Shown piece after piece: positions 37,408-46,924 of a stretch of DNA of 64,000 nt (position 1 is its first letter; each line of letters opens with the position of its first letter). A program made the position numbers and the translations under genes. Below the pieces are notes generated by a model, which worked only from the letters and a program-made list of their open reading frames with translations, was not told where the DNA came from and searched no databases. Source of the stretch: Physcousia sp015060555 (GTDB taxonomy: Bacteria > Bacteroidota > Bacteroidia > Bacteroidales > Bacteroidaceae); contig SUYG01000044.1 of the NCBI GenBank assembly GCA_015060555.1, forward strand, positions 62,001-126,000. Direction: 5' to 3'.

Positions 37408-38220
37408 ATGGCAAAGATAATAGTACAGAATACAGAAATTACCATCCTGTCGCATAACGACAAGGACTATATCTCTCTGACGGATATGGCCAATGGCAAG
37501 CAGGACGAGAGCCGTGCGGCTGATGTCATAAAGAATTGGATTCGCACACGCTATACCATTGAATTCCTTGGAACATGGGAAATGATTCACAACCCCAATT
37601 TCAAAGTGGTCGAATTTGACCACTTTAGAATGCAGGCAGGCCTTCCGAACTTTACACTGAGTGCCAGCGAGTGGATTGAAAGAACGAACGCTATCGGAAT
37701 TATCGTCAAGCGAGGGCGCTATGGTGGCACATACGCTTTTAAGGACATCGCCTTTGAATTCGGCACCGCAATCAGTGTCACCTTCAAACTCTACCTAATT
37801 GAAGAGTTCCAGCGCATGAAGGCTGACGAACAGAAGCAACTTGCATGGTCAGCCAAGCGTGAACTCTCAAAAATCAACTACCGCATTCATACCGATGCCA
37901 TCAAAAGCAACCTCATTCCAGCAGAAGTAACTCGCGAGCAAGCAGCGATGAAGTATGCTGAGGAAGCCGACGTACTCAATGTCGCTATGTTTGGCATGAC
38001 TGCTAAGCAATGGCGCGATGCCAATCCAGAGCTTAAGGGCAATATCCGAGACTATGCTACCATCAACGAACTCATCTGTCTCTCAAATATGGAGAACATC
38101 AATGCCGTTCTCATCAACGACGGTATGCCACAGGGCGAAAGGCTCGTAAAACTCAATCAGATTGCCATTCAACAGATGCAGGTGCTGGAGAATAATGAAG
38201 GTAGGAAGCTGTTAAAGTAG
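37408..38220 (+). CDS. KilA-N domain protein
   Basis: A 270-residue protein with an N-terminal KilA-N DNA-binding domain (about 15-110, including DYISLTDMANGK, WIRTRYTIEFLGTWE and IGIIVKRGRYGGTYAFKDIA) and a helical C-terminal half. KilA-N proteins occur in phages and in accessory islands, where they bind DNA and may regulate transcription. The start is the ATG after the promoter; the upstream ATG at 37348 precedes the -7 box. The gene is flanked by direct repeats (37180-37216 and 38220-38256) and is AT-richer than the core genes, which suggests it moves as a cassette. Confidence 0.85.
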   Translation: MAKIIVQNTEITILSHNDKDYISLTDMANGKQDESRAADVIKNWIRTRYTIEFLGTWEMIHNPNFKVVEFDHFRMQAGLPNFTLSASEWIERTNAIGIIVKRGRYGGTYAFKDIAFEFGTAISVTFKLYLIEEFQRMKADEQKQLAWSAKRELSKINYRIHTDAIKSNLIPAEVTREQAAMKYAEEADVLNVAMFGMTAKQWRDANPELKGNIRDYATINELICLSNMENINAVLINDGMPQGERLVKLNQIAIQQMQVLENNEGRKLLK

Positions 38221-38256
38221 GCTTATACCCTCGTAGTGGGTTCGAAGAAGGAAAAG
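38220..38256 (+). repeat. Direct repeat after the KilA-N gene
   Basis: GGCTTATACCCTCG with the next 23 bases matches 37180-37216 with a few changes. It starts at the last base of the KilA-N stop codon. Confidence 0.8.
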
Positions 38257-38420
38257 AGACATTAGAAGGCTGCAAGTAAGCGAAGGCAAAGACAAACGAG
38301 TTTGAACTATGCCGAGCGAGAGCTGGCTCCCGTACTTCCATTCCATGACAACAACAGGACATGTCTTCGTGATCTTTGCGCCTCCGTGGTTAGAAAACCT
38401 CCAACGGTGTACGGGCAAAG
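38257..38420. other. Gene-free spacer
   Basis: No gene is seen. The string GATCTTTGCGCCTCCGTGGTT (38372-38391) belongs to a dispersed repeat; its complement-like relative CCACAGAGACACAGAG lies near 62817. Confidence 0.45.
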
Positions 38421-38568
38421 ATTTAAGTTCAGATTTAAGTCCGATTTAGGTTCCGTCACCCCTGAACCATAAACCATTTTTTCTCCTTTCTCTTCTTCTT
38501 TTTTCTCTCACAAATCACTTTTTCTCGCTTTTTTGCTGCTGATAACGAAATAATCGTTACATTTGTAG
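38421..38568 (+). repeat. Duplicated promoter region, copy B
   Basis: Repeats the blocks of 36563-36701 in the same order (ATTTAAG triplet, GTCACCCCTGAACC, CATTTTTTCTC, CACTTTTTCTCGC, operator and -7 box), with differences mainly in the heptamer part. Confidence 0.9.
38542..38565 (+). promoter_or_regulatory. Promoter with overlapping operator, hsd operon
   Basis: ATAACGA-AATAA-TCGTTAC (38542-38560) overlaps the -7 box TACATTTG (38558-38565). It matches the operator of the antitoxin promoter except for the last base. The leader to the hsdM ATG is about 100 bases. Confidence 0.75.
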
Positions 38569-38668
38569 CCAAAAGAGCACGAAAGTGTCGTTACGGCACC
38601 TGAAAACCTGAGCACAGGGGCCATGGAATCATTTGAGTGCATTGACTGAACAATAGCAAAGTACATAT

Positions 38669-40192
38669 ATGGCAAAGAAGCAGACGAATACGACATCGAT
38701 TGGTTTTGAGGAGACGATTTGGCGTGCAGCGGACAAGCTGCGCGGCAACCTTGATGCAGCGGAATATAAGAGCGTGGTGCTGGGGTTGATCTTCCTGAAG
38801 TTCATCAGCGACCGCTTCGAGGCTAAGTTCGCGGAATTGTCGGATGACGAATATGCCGACCCCGAGGACAAGGACGAATACGCTGCCGAGAGCATTTTCT
38901 TCGTGCCGCAGAAGGCACGCTGGAGCGTGATCAGCGAGGCGGCGCATACGCCCGAGATAGGCAAGGTCATCGATGATGCCTTAGATGCCATCGAGGACGA
39001 GAACCTGAGCCTGAAGGGCGTGCTGCCCGGCAACTACGCGCGTCCCGAGCTGGACAAGCGCCGGTTGGGCGACGTCGTGGATCTGTTCTCGAACATCAAG
39101 ATGCTGGCCTCGGGCGACGAGAAGGACCTGCTGGGCCGCGTCTATGAATACTGCCTGCAGAAGTTCGCCTCGCAAGAGGGCAAGAACGCTGGCGAGTTCT
39201 ACACGCCGAGCTGCATCGTCCGTACCATCGTAGAGGTGATTCAGCCCTACGAAGGCCGCGTCTATGACCCTTGCTGCGGCAGCGGCGGCATGTTTGTGCA
39301 GAGCGCCAAGTTCCTGCAAAACCATCAGAAATCGCTCACGGGTATCAGTATCTACGGTCAGGAGCTGAACTCCACGACGTGGAAGATGGCACGCATGAAC
39401 GTGGCCATCCGCGGCTTGGAGGCCAACCTGGGCACGTCGTATGCCGACACGTTCTTCGATGACCAGCACCCCACGTTGAAAGCCGACTTCGTGATGGCCA
39501 ACCCGCCGTTCAACCTCAGCGACTGGGGCGCCGACAAGCTGCAGCAGGACAAACGCTGGGCGTTCGGTGTGCCGCCAGCGGGCAACGCCAACTTCGCGTG
39601 GATGCAGCACATGATTCACCACCTCTCGCCCGTAGGTCGCATCGGCCTCGTGTTGGCCAACGGCGCACTATCGTCGCAGACGGGTGGCGAAGGACAGATC
39701 CGTCAGCGCATCGTGGAGGCCGACTTGGTGGAAGGCATCGTGGCGCTGCCCTCGCAGCTGTTCTACTCCACGGGCATTCCCGTGTCGCTCTGGTTCCTAT
39801 CACGCCGTAAGGTGCAGACGGGCAAGACCCTCTTCATCGATGCAAGGAATATGGGCGAGATGGTGACGCGTGCCGTGCGGGAGCTCACCGAGGCCGACAT
39901 CCTGAAGATAGCCGCCACCTTCGATCAGTTCCGTGCTGGGACGCTGGAAGATGAAAAAGGTTTCTGCGCCGTTCGTTCCATCGAAGACATCGCTGCGCAA
40001 GACTATATCCTCACCCCTGGCCGATACGTCGGCATCGCAGAGCAGGAGGAGGACGGCGAGCCCTTCGCCGAGAAGATGCAGCGCCTCACCTCTGAACTCA
40101 GCGGCCTCTTCGCCGAAAGCCACCGACTGGAGGCTGTCATCCGCGAAAAACTCGCAGGGATAGGATATAATTTAAAGGAGGGGGGAGCATGA
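38669..40192 (+). CDS. hsdM: Type I restriction-modification methyltransferase subunit HsdM
   Basis: A 507-residue N6-adenine methyltransferase. The helical N-terminal domain (about 1-150) precedes the catalytic domain with the SAM motif DPCCGSGGMFVQSA near 195-208 and the catalytic motif NPPFN near 273-277. With HsdS it methylates host DNA; with HsdR it forms the restriction enzyme. The stop overlaps the fic start (ATGA), so the next gene is translationally coupled. GC content is near that of the core genome. Confidence 0.95.
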   Translation: MAKKQTNTTSIGFEETIWRAADKLRGNLDAAEYKSVVLGLIFLKFISDRFEAKFAELSDDEYADPEDKDEYAAESIFFVPQKARWSVISEAAHTPEIGKVIDDALDAIEDENLSLKGVLPGNYARPELDKRRLGDVVDLFSNIKMLASGDEKDLLGRVYEYCLQKFASQEGKNAGEFYTPSCIVRTIVEVIQPYEGRVYDPCCGSGGMFVQSAKFLQNHQKSLTGISIYGQELNSTTWKMARMNVAIRGLEANLGTSYADTFFDDQHPTLKADFVMANPPFNLSDWGADKLQQDKRWAFGVPPAGNANFAWMQHMIHHLSPVGRIGLVLANGALSSQTGGEGQIRQRIVEADLVEGIVALPSQLFYSTGIPVSLWFLSRRKVQTGKTLFIDARNMGEMVTRAVRELTEADILKIAATFDQFRAGTLEDEKGFCAVRSIEDIAAQDYILTPGRYVGIAEQEEDGEPFAEKMQRLTSELSGLFAESHRLEAVIREKLAGIGYNLKEGGA

Positions 40193-41190
40193 GTGAGATA
40201 ACAGATAAGTTCAAGAAAGCTGACGAGAACAGCCGTTTGCTGTCAGCATACAGACCGCTGCCGCCTGAAACGCTTAAATCATTGCGTGAATACTATCGTG
40301 TAGGGCTCACTTATACAAGTAATGCCCTTGAAGGCAACAGCCTGACTGAGTCAGAAACCAAAGTAGTCATTGAGGACGGATTGACGATTGAGGGTAAGCC
40401 CCTGCGCGATCATTATGAGGCTGTGGGTCATGCCAGGGCCTACGACTATATCTACCAGATTATCGAAAAGGAAGGTCTTGCGGAAGAGAATATCCTGACT
40501 CTTCATCGCCTGTTCTATCAGCAGATAGATGCCGAAAAGGCTGGAAAATATCGTGAGGTAAAAGTGTATATCAGCGGCAGCCGATATGCTGTATCGGCAG
40601 TATCTAAGATTCCTGCTGAGATGCATAAACTCGTACAATGGTATAACGAAAACGAGAAGAAACTGCACCCTGTGGAACTGGCGGCTACCTTGCATCAGCG
40701 TTTTGTCTTCATTCATCCCTTTGTGGATGGCAACGGTCGTGTGGCGCGTCTGCTGATGAATCTCGCTTTGTTGCGCAACGGATTTACCATTGCCATCATT
40801 CCAGCCGTTCTGCGTCATGAATACATCTATTCGTTAGAGACAGCCCATACTCGTCCAGAGGTCTTTATTGACTTTATTGCCGACCGTGTGATAGCCACCC
40901 AACTCGACCTGCTCAGGCTGATGCGGGAAGACAATGATACTGTAAATGATACTGTAAATGATACTGTAAAAGTAAGTGCGTCCCGGCTCTCAAAGACCGA
41001 GCAGACCGTCTTGGATGCGATTAGTTTGTATCCCGATTATTCTTACGAGAAGCTTGCCACATACTGCCAGTTTTCTCGTCCCACTATCGCCCGTACCATC
41101 AAAGCCCTCCAAAGCCGCGAATTCGTCCGTCGCATAGGCTCGGACAAAACAGGCCATTGGGAAGTTATCAGAAAGGAGGAGGAAGAATGA
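40189..41190 (+). CDS. Fic-family protein with C-terminal winged-helix segment
   Basis: A 333-residue Fic protein. The catalytic motif HPFVDGNGRVAR (near 179-190) is complete, so it should transfer AMP or another nucleotide to a target. The N-terminal inhibitory segment TSNALEGNSL is present near 44-53, which suggests the enzyme is self-restrained. A helix-turn-helix-like C-terminal part (YEKLATYCQFSRPTIARTIK) follows a linker with NDTVNDTVNDTVK. It lies between hsdM and hsdS with start/stop overlaps on both sides, so it is an integral part of the operon. A regulatory or guard role is inference. Confidence 0.9.
   Translation: MSEITDKFKKADENSRLLSAYRPLPPETLKSLREYYRVGLTYTSNALEGNSLTESETKVVIEDGLTIEGKPLRDHYEAVGHARAYDYIYQIIEKEGLAEENILTLHRLFYQQIDAEKAGKYREVKVYISGSRYAVSAVSKIPAEMHKLVQWYNENEKKLHPVELAATLHQRFVFIHPFVDGNGRVARLLMNLALLRNGFTIAIIPAVLRHEYIYSLETAHTRPEVFIDFIADRVIATQLDLLRLMREDNDTVNDTVNDTVKVSASRLSKTEQTVLDAISLYPDYSYEKLATYCQFSRPTIARTIKALQSREFVRRIGSDKTGHWEVIRKEEEE
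40933..40968 (+). repeat. 12-base tandem repeat inside fic
   Basis: AATGATACTGTA occurs three times in a row and encodes NDTV three times. Unit gain or loss would change the linker by four residues without a frameshift. Confidence 0.9.
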
Positions 41191-42407
41191 TGGAAGAGTG
41201 GAAAGAATATAAGTTGGGAACCTTGACTGATAGAAAAATAGGATATGGTATTGTTCAACCAGGAGCAAGCGTTTTTGGTGGGGTGCCTGTTATTAAGGTG
41301 AATAATATTATTTCAGGATTAAGAAAAGTTGAGGAATTAGAAACCACAAGCAAAGCTAATGATGCAAAGTATTCAAGAACGAAGTTAATGGGTGGTGAAT
41401 TGATTATTAGTGTTGTAGGTACAATTGGTAAAACAGCAATAGTTCCCATGTCATTTGCAGGCTGTAATCTTGTTAGAGCTACCTGTTTAATAGATATTAA
41501 AGATAAACAACTGGCTTCTTGGGTGAAATATTATATTGATTCCCCACAAGGCCAGCGTTACATACATGAAAATCTTAATACAACAGTTCAGCCAACTCTA
41601 AATGTAAAGTCACTCGTTGACATGCCTATTCCAATATATTCGTCCGAGTACATGAAAAAAGTGGTCTCCATCCTCTCCTCCCTTGATGATAAAATCGAGG
41701 TTAATCGTAAGATAAACGAGAATTTGGAGCAGCAGGCACAGGCTTTGTTTAAGTCTTGGTTCGTCGATTTCGAGCCCTTCCGCGATGGCGAGTTCGTGGA
41801 GAGCGAACTGGGAATGATTCCAAAGGGGTGGAGAGTGGGAAGCCTTTCTGAAATAGCTGAATATATCAACGGCCTTGCTATGCAGAAATTCCGTCCTGAA
41901 GAAGGAGAAAAGGGACTTCCTGTATTAAAGATAAAGGAATTAGGGCAAGGAGGTTTTGATGATAATAGTGAATTATGCTCTCCTTCCTTAATCGGAAAGA
42001 AATACATCATCAATGATGGCGATATCATTTTCTCGTGGTCTGGAACTTTGATGGTAAAGATTTGGTGTGGAGGAAAATGTGGGTTGAACCAGCATTTATT
42101 CATCGTTGCTCCTAAAGAAACACCAAAGTGGTTCGTTTATCAATGGACACAATATCATCTTGACAACTTCATCAGAATAGCCAAAGACAAAGCTGTGACG
42201 ATGGGGCATATTAAGCGTGGCGAATTGGACAAAGCAAAGGTTTCAATCCCAGATGAGGAGAATATGGAAAAAATAAACTCTCTTATGGAACCTATTTTCA
42301 ATCAGATTATTTCTAATGAACTTGAATCCCGCCGCCTCGCAACCCTTCGCGACACGCTCTTGCCTCGCTTGATGTCGGGTGAGTTAAAAGTCAATGAAAA
42401 AGCATGA
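41187..42407 (+). CDS. hsdS: Type I restriction specificity subunit HsdS
   Basis: A 406-residue two-domain HsdS. The first target recognition domain (about 5-165) ends in the conserved helix ILSSLDDKIEVNRKINENLE. The second runs from about 205 to 365 and ends in the matching helix ...LATLRDTLLPRLMSGELKV. The two recognition domains set the two halves of the target site. The first domain is clearly AT-richer than hsdM, as expected for exchanged specificity segments. The start overlaps the fic stop and follows an excellent AGGAGGAGG ribosome binding site. Confidence 0.93.
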   Translation: MMEEWKEYKLGTLTDRKIGYGIVQPGASVFGGVPVIKVNNIISGLRKVEELETTSKANDAKYSRTKLMGGELIISVVGTIGKTAIVPMSFAGCNLVRATCLIDIKDKQLASWVKYYIDSPQGQRYIHENLNTTVQPTLNVKSLVDMPIPIYSSEYMKKVVSILSSLDDKIEVNRKINENLEQQAQALFKSWFVDFEPFRDGEFVESELGMIPKGWRVGSLSEIAEYINGLAMQKFRPEEGEKGLPVLKIKELGQGGFDDNSELCSPSLIGKKYIINDGDIIFSWSGTLMVKIWCGGKCGLNQHLFIVAPKETPKWFVYQWTQYHLDNFIRIAKDKAVTMGHIKRGELDKAKVSIPDEENMEKINSLMEPIFNQIISNELESRRLATLRDTLLPRLMSGELKVNEKA

Positions 42408-43437
42408 TAAGGTTATGAAAGATCATATCGTACCAATACAAGATGAGATAGTCCTTTACCAATCGGAAGATGGTAATGTGAAAGTTGACGTACTGTTTCA
42501 AAACGAGACAGTATGGCTAACACAAGAACAAATGGCAATATTGTTCGGTAAGGGAAGAACAACTATCACAGAGCATATCGGCAACATTTTCAAAGAAGGA
42601 GAACTGGAAGAAGAAAAGGTATGTCGGAAATTCCGACATACCACTCAGCATGGTGCTATTGAAGGACTTTCCCAAACCCAAGAAGTGAAGTATTACAACC
42701 TTGACGTTATCATTTCCGTCGGCTACCGAGTGAAATCTCGTCAGGGTACGATGTTCAGAATTTGGGCAACACAACGACTGCGCGACTATATCATTCGCGG
42801 TTATGCTTTGAATGAGGAGCGTTTCAAGAAAGGTTCTTCCATGAACTATTTCCGTGAGCTGATAGAAAAAATCAGGGAAATCCGTTTGGAAGAAAAAGTT
42901 TTCTATCAGCAGATTAAGGACATCTACAAGACAAGCATAGATTATGATCCATCAGACGAAATGACTGTACAATTCTTTAAGGAAGTACAAAATAAGTTAC
43001 TCTGGGCTGTGAGTGAAAAGACAGCGGCTGAATTGGTATATTACAGAGCCAATGCATCGCTCCCGATGATGGGATTAACTTCTACAAGTGAAGTAGAGAA
43101 AGTGAGGAAACAAGATATTCTGACAGGAAAGAATTATCTGAAAGAAGATGAGTTGCAAGCATTGAAACTCATAGTGGAACAGTATCTGGCATACGCTGAG
43201 GCACAAGCGTTGGCCCATCGGCCAATGTATATGCGAGACTGGAAAGAGCGTCTGGATGTTATTCTAAAACTGAATGAACGCAATGTATTGGAAGGTCCTG
43301 GTAAAATTTCCCACGAATTAGCGAAACAGAAAGCAGAAACAGAGTATAGCAAATATAAGGAAATAGAAAAGGAAAAAATACATCTCGAGAGTATTAAAGA
43401 ATTGGACAAAGATATCAAATTGTTAAAAGGAAAGTAG
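42394..43437 (+). CDS. RhuM-family protein
   Basis: A 347-residue RhuM (virulence protein RhuM-like) protein. The N-terminal half has a DNA-binding-like segment VWLTQEQMAILFGKGRTTIT near 36-55 and the family core YYNLDVIISVGYRVKS near 99-114. The C-terminal part is helical and ends in a lysine-rich coiled coil. RhuM proteins are common companions of type I systems, but their role is not established. It overlaps the hsdS end by 14 bases, which argues for coupled translation. Base composition is AT-rich relative to the core. Confidence 0.88.
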   Translation: MKKHDKVMKDHIVPIQDEIVLYQSEDGNVKVDVLFQNETVWLTQEQMAILFGKGRTTITEHIGNIFKEGELEEEKVCRKFRHTTQHGAIEGLSQTQEVKYYNLDVIISVGYRVKSRQGTMFRIWATQRLRDYIIRGYALNEERFKKGSSMNYFRELIEKIREIRLEEKVFYQQIKDIYKTSIDYDPSDEMTVQFFKEVQNKLLWAVSEKTAAELVYYRANASLPMMGLTSTSEVEKVRKQDILTGKNYLKEDELQALKLIVEQYLAYAEAQALAHRPMYMRDWKERLDVILKLNERNVLEGPGKISHELAKQKAETEYSKYKEIEKEKIHLESIKELDKDIKLLKGK

Positions 43438-43512
43438 GTGATGCGACGTTATAGTATAAAAGAGTTTCACATGCTTGACATCATGGAACTGATAGAAATA
43501 AGATAACGAGAT

Positions 43513-46500
43513 ATGAATATCAACCACCATACAGAAGAGAGTTACGAGAATACGCTGATACAGCTGTTCCAAGATTTGGGATATGCGTATGAGTGTGGCT
43601 ACAACGTGGAGCGCGACTACAGGAATCCTTACTATGAGGAAGACCTGCGCGAAGCGCTGCACAGGCAGAATCCCCTGTTGAGTGAAGAGGTGCTGAATGA
43701 GGCGTTTCGATTGGTGACGCACGTGAATGAGGGCGTTCTGGAACAGCGCAACGAGACGCTGATGGACTATGTGCAGAATGGTGTGGAGGTGAAGTATGCT
43801 GAGGGAGGACGTTCAAGGACTGCCCTCGTACGTCTCATCAACTATGACAATCCCTTGCAGAATCTTTTCAAGGTGGTTAACCAGTGGACTGTCGTAGAAT
43901 ATGAAAAGATACGCTGTGACCTGGTGGTCTTCATCAATGGCCTGCCCCTTGTGGTGATTGAGCTGAAATCTCCCATCAGGGAAGAAGCCAGTGATGAAGA
44001 TGCCTATCTGCAGATAAAGCAGTATCAGCAGAAATGCCCTTCCCTGTTCGTGTATAATGCGTTCTCTGTTATCAGCGACCAGCTGACCTCGAAAGCCGGA
44101 ACCATCACCGCCAAGGAAAACCGCTACATGGAATGGAAGAGTGTGGATGGGAAGGTAGAGACAAATGCCATTGCCGACTACGAGACATTCTTCAACGGCG
44201 TTTTCAAGAGAGAAAGACTCATTGATATCATCCAGAACTTCATCTGCTTCGACCATAAGGACGGAAAGACCGCAAAAATCATGGGAGCCTATCATCAATA
44301 CTTTGCTGTCAACAAGGCAATGGTGAAGACGCATACGGCAATAGGCGGCGACGGAAAGATCGGTGTCTTCTGGCATACTCAGGGGAGCGGAAAATCGCTC
44401 TCAATGGTGTTTTATGTGCATAGGCTCATACAGGAGTTCCCGCAGTGTACTATCGTGGTGGTGACAGACCGCAATGATTTGGACCAGCAGCTGTATGAGC
44501 AGTTCGCAGGGTGCCAGAAGTTTATAAGGCAGGAACCGCAACGCGTGGGCTTCGACCTGAATGAAAAGGGGAAACTTTCCAAGACCGCAGGACGCGAAGA
44601 CCTCGTCAGGAAACTGAAAGACCTGCAGACGGGAGGTATCATCTTCACCACCATTCAGAAGTTCGAGGAAGGAACAGGACTGCTGAGCGACAGAGAAAAC
44701 ATCATCGTGATCACAGACGAGGCACATCGTTCGCAATACGGTGATGAACACTGGGATTCGAAGGCAGAGAAGATGAAGAAAGGCTTTGCGCTGTTCATGC
44801 GCGAGTCGTTGCCTCATGCCTCGTTCATAGGCTTTACGGGTACGCCCATCTCTCAAAGGGACAGAGACACGAAAGAGGTGTTCGGTGACTATATCGATGT
44901 CTATGACATGTCGCAGGCGGTGGCCGATGGTGCCACAAAACCGGTCTATTATGAGAGCCGCGTGATAAAACTGAATCTGAACGAAGAGGCTCTGCGGAAA
45001 CTGGATGACGAGTTTGACCGCCTGGCAGACGAAGGAGCCACTGACGAACAGATAAACAAGGCACGCCAGGAGAACAGCGGGCTGAAAGAGATATTGTGTC
45101 ATCCTGATACGATAGAAAGTCTCTGCAAAGATATCATCGAACACTATGAGAAGAATCGCCAGTTTGAACTGACAGGCAAGGCGATGATTGTGGCCTACAA
45201 CAAAGAGGCTGCCGTGAAGATCTACAGGAAGATACTGGAGATGCGCCCAGGATGGACGGAGAAGGTTCATGTCGTGGCAAGTGCTGCAAACACGGATAAA
45301 GAGGAGTGGCACGATGTGATAGATGCCAAGCGGAACAAGGAATATGCAACCCTCTTCAAGGACGATGACAGCCCGATGAAGATTGCCATCGTGGTGGACA
45401 TGTGGCTGACAGGATTTGATGTGCCGTCATTGGCTACGATGTATGTGTATAAACCCATGAAAGACCACAACCTGATGCAGGCCATAGCCAGAGTGAACAG
45501 GGTGTTCCCGGAGAAGGAGGGCGGACTGGTGGTGGATTATGTGGGTATAGCAGGTGCTTTGAAACAAGCCATGCAGGACTACACGAGCCGTGATAAGAAG
45601 CAGTTCGGCGACCCGGACATCAGCAAGACGGCATTGGTGAAGTTCCAAGAGAAATTAGAAATATGCCGCGACCTGTTGCATGGCTTCGACTATAGCGTCT
45701 GGTATGAAGGCTCTGACCCGGAACGCAGCAAACTGATTACAAGTGGCGTGAATTTCATGCTGGAGAGAGATAATCAGGAAAGACGCAAAAGTTTTATCAC
45801 TGAAAGCCAGTTGCTGCATAATGCACAGACACTGTGCAAGTCGCTGATTTCCGATCATGATAAGCTGGAAGTCACCTTCATGGATGCCCTGAGGGTGATG
45901 CTTCAAAGACTGGATGCAAAGGGATCCACCATCTCTAAGCATGACATCAACGAGCGAATATCTCGCCTGTTGGAACAGAGTCTGCAGAGTCAGGGGGTAG
46001 AGGTGCTGACTCCCAATGTGCAGTTCTCACTGTTTGATAAGAGTTTCCTGAATGAGGTTAAGAAGATGAAAGAGCGCAATCTGGCTCTGAAGCTTCTGGA
46101 GAATCTCGTGCGGGATAGGATTCGGAAGTTTGAACGTACCAATATCGTGCAAAGTCTGAAGTTCAGCGAAATGATGAATAATGCGCTATCTAACTATCTG
46201 AAGGGGATGCTGACCAATGAAGAGGTGATAGCTGAACTGCTGAGGATGGCTGAGGAAATCAGACGCTGTGAAGAGGAAGGGAACGAACTGGGACTGACGA
46301 TAGAAGAGAAAGCTTTCTATGATGCTCTCAGCTCGCCGCAAGGAGTGAAGGATGCATATTCAAATGAGGAATTCGTCAAGCTCACCAAAGAACTGACAGA
46401 GCAGTTGCGCAAGAACCGCACCATCGACTGGAACCATAAGGAATCGGCAAGGGCTAAGATGCGCGTGATGGTGAAGCGACTGCTGAAGAAATACCACTAC

Positions 46501-46863
46501 CCGCCCGAAGGACAGGAACAGGCGCTGCGCACGGTCATGGAACAGTGCAACCGCTGGGCTGACGACGAGGAGCACTTCCACATCGAGCAGAAACTCGCCA
46601 CCGTCGAGGATGACCAGGAGGTGCGCAACCTCATCTACAACCGTCTGCTGCTGAACCCCGACACCACAGATTTCGAACTACAGCGTGAAGCCATGGAACT
46701 GTTCGGAACGCGCTACCCTGACATGGGCATCATGGACTGGAAGCGCACCATCGAAGCCTACACGCCCATGGTACGCGAAACGGCCAAACAGCCCACTGCC
46801 ACCGTCATAGAGATGCAGCAGCGGCAGCGGAGTCAGGCCGCAGAGAATATGGATGATGAGTAG
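43513..46863 (+). CDS. hsdR: Type I restriction enzyme endonuclease subunit HsdR
   Basis: An 1116-residue HsdR. An N-terminal nuclease domain (about 1-250, with CDLVVFINGLPLVVIELKSP holding the D...ExK pattern near 137-156) precedes a superfamily 2 helicase core with Walker A HTQGSGKS near 288-295, ITDEAHRSQYG near 397-407, and FTGTP near 440. A second RecA fold and a helical C-terminal domain that binds the HsdM/HsdS core follow. It translocates DNA and cuts unmodified sites. It is the last gene of the operon, 75 bases after rhuM. Confidence 0.95.
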   Translation: MNINHHTEESYENTLIQLFQDLGYAYECGYNVERDYRNPYYEEDLREALHRQNPLLSEEVLNEAFRLVTHVNEGVLEQRNETLMDYVQNGVEVKYAEGGRSRTALVRLINYDNPLQNLFKVVNQWTVVEYEKIRCDLVVFINGLPLVVIELKSPIREEASDEDAYLQIKQYQQKCPSLFVYNAFSVISDQLTSKAGTITAKENRYMEWKSVDGKVETNAIADYETFFNGVFKRERLIDIIQNFICFDHKDGKTAKIMGAYHQYFAVNKAMVKTHTAIGGDGKIGVFWHTQGSGKSLSMVFYVHRLIQEFPQCTIVVVTDRNDLDQQLYEQFAGCQKFIRQEPQRVGFDLNEKGKLSKTAGREDLVRKLKDLQTGGIIFTTIQKFEEGTGLLSDRENIIVITDEAHRSQYGDEHWDSKAEKMKKGFALFMRESLPHASFIGFTGTPISQRDRDTKEVFGDYIDVYDMSQAVADGATKPVYYESRVIKLNLNEEALRKLDDEFDRLADEGATDEQINKARQENSGLKEILCHPDTIESLCKDIIEHYEKNRQFELTGKAMIVAYNKEAAVKIYRKILEMRPGWTEKVHVVASAANTDKEEWHDVIDAKRNKEYATLFKDDDSPMKIAIVVDMWLTGFDVPSLATMYVYKPMKDHNLMQAIARVNRVFPEKEGGLVVDYVGIAGALKQAMQDYTSRDKKQFGDPDISKTALVKFQEKLEICRDLLHGFDYSVWYEGSDPERSKLITSGVNFMLERDNQERRKSFITESQLLHNAQTLCKSLISDHDKLEVTFMDALRVMLQRLDAKGSTISKHDINERISRLLEQSLQSQGVEVLTPNVQFSLFDKSFLNEVKKMKERNLALKLLENLVRDRIRKFERTNIVQSLKFSEMMNNALSNYLKGMLTNEEVIAELLRMAEEIRRCEEEGNELGLTIEEKAFYDALSSPQGVKDAYSNEEFVKLTKELTEQLRKNRTIDWNHKESARAKMRVMVKRLLKKYHYPPEGQEQALRTVMEQCNRWADDEEHFHIEQKLATVEDDQEVRNLIYNRLLLNPDTTDFELQREAMELFGTRYPDMGIMDWKRTIEAYTPMVRETAKQPTATVIEMQQRQRSQAAENMDDE

Positions 46864-46924
46864 CTGTCTAAGAGACTCCTCGACAATTCGTAAAATTTGC
46901 ATAATTCGTTGTGGGAAACATAAA

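Noticed and set aside
41187..42407. Phase-variable hsdS switching by inversion
   Set aside because: Only one hsdS is present, with no silent second copy, no long inverted repeats and no recombinase gene near it.
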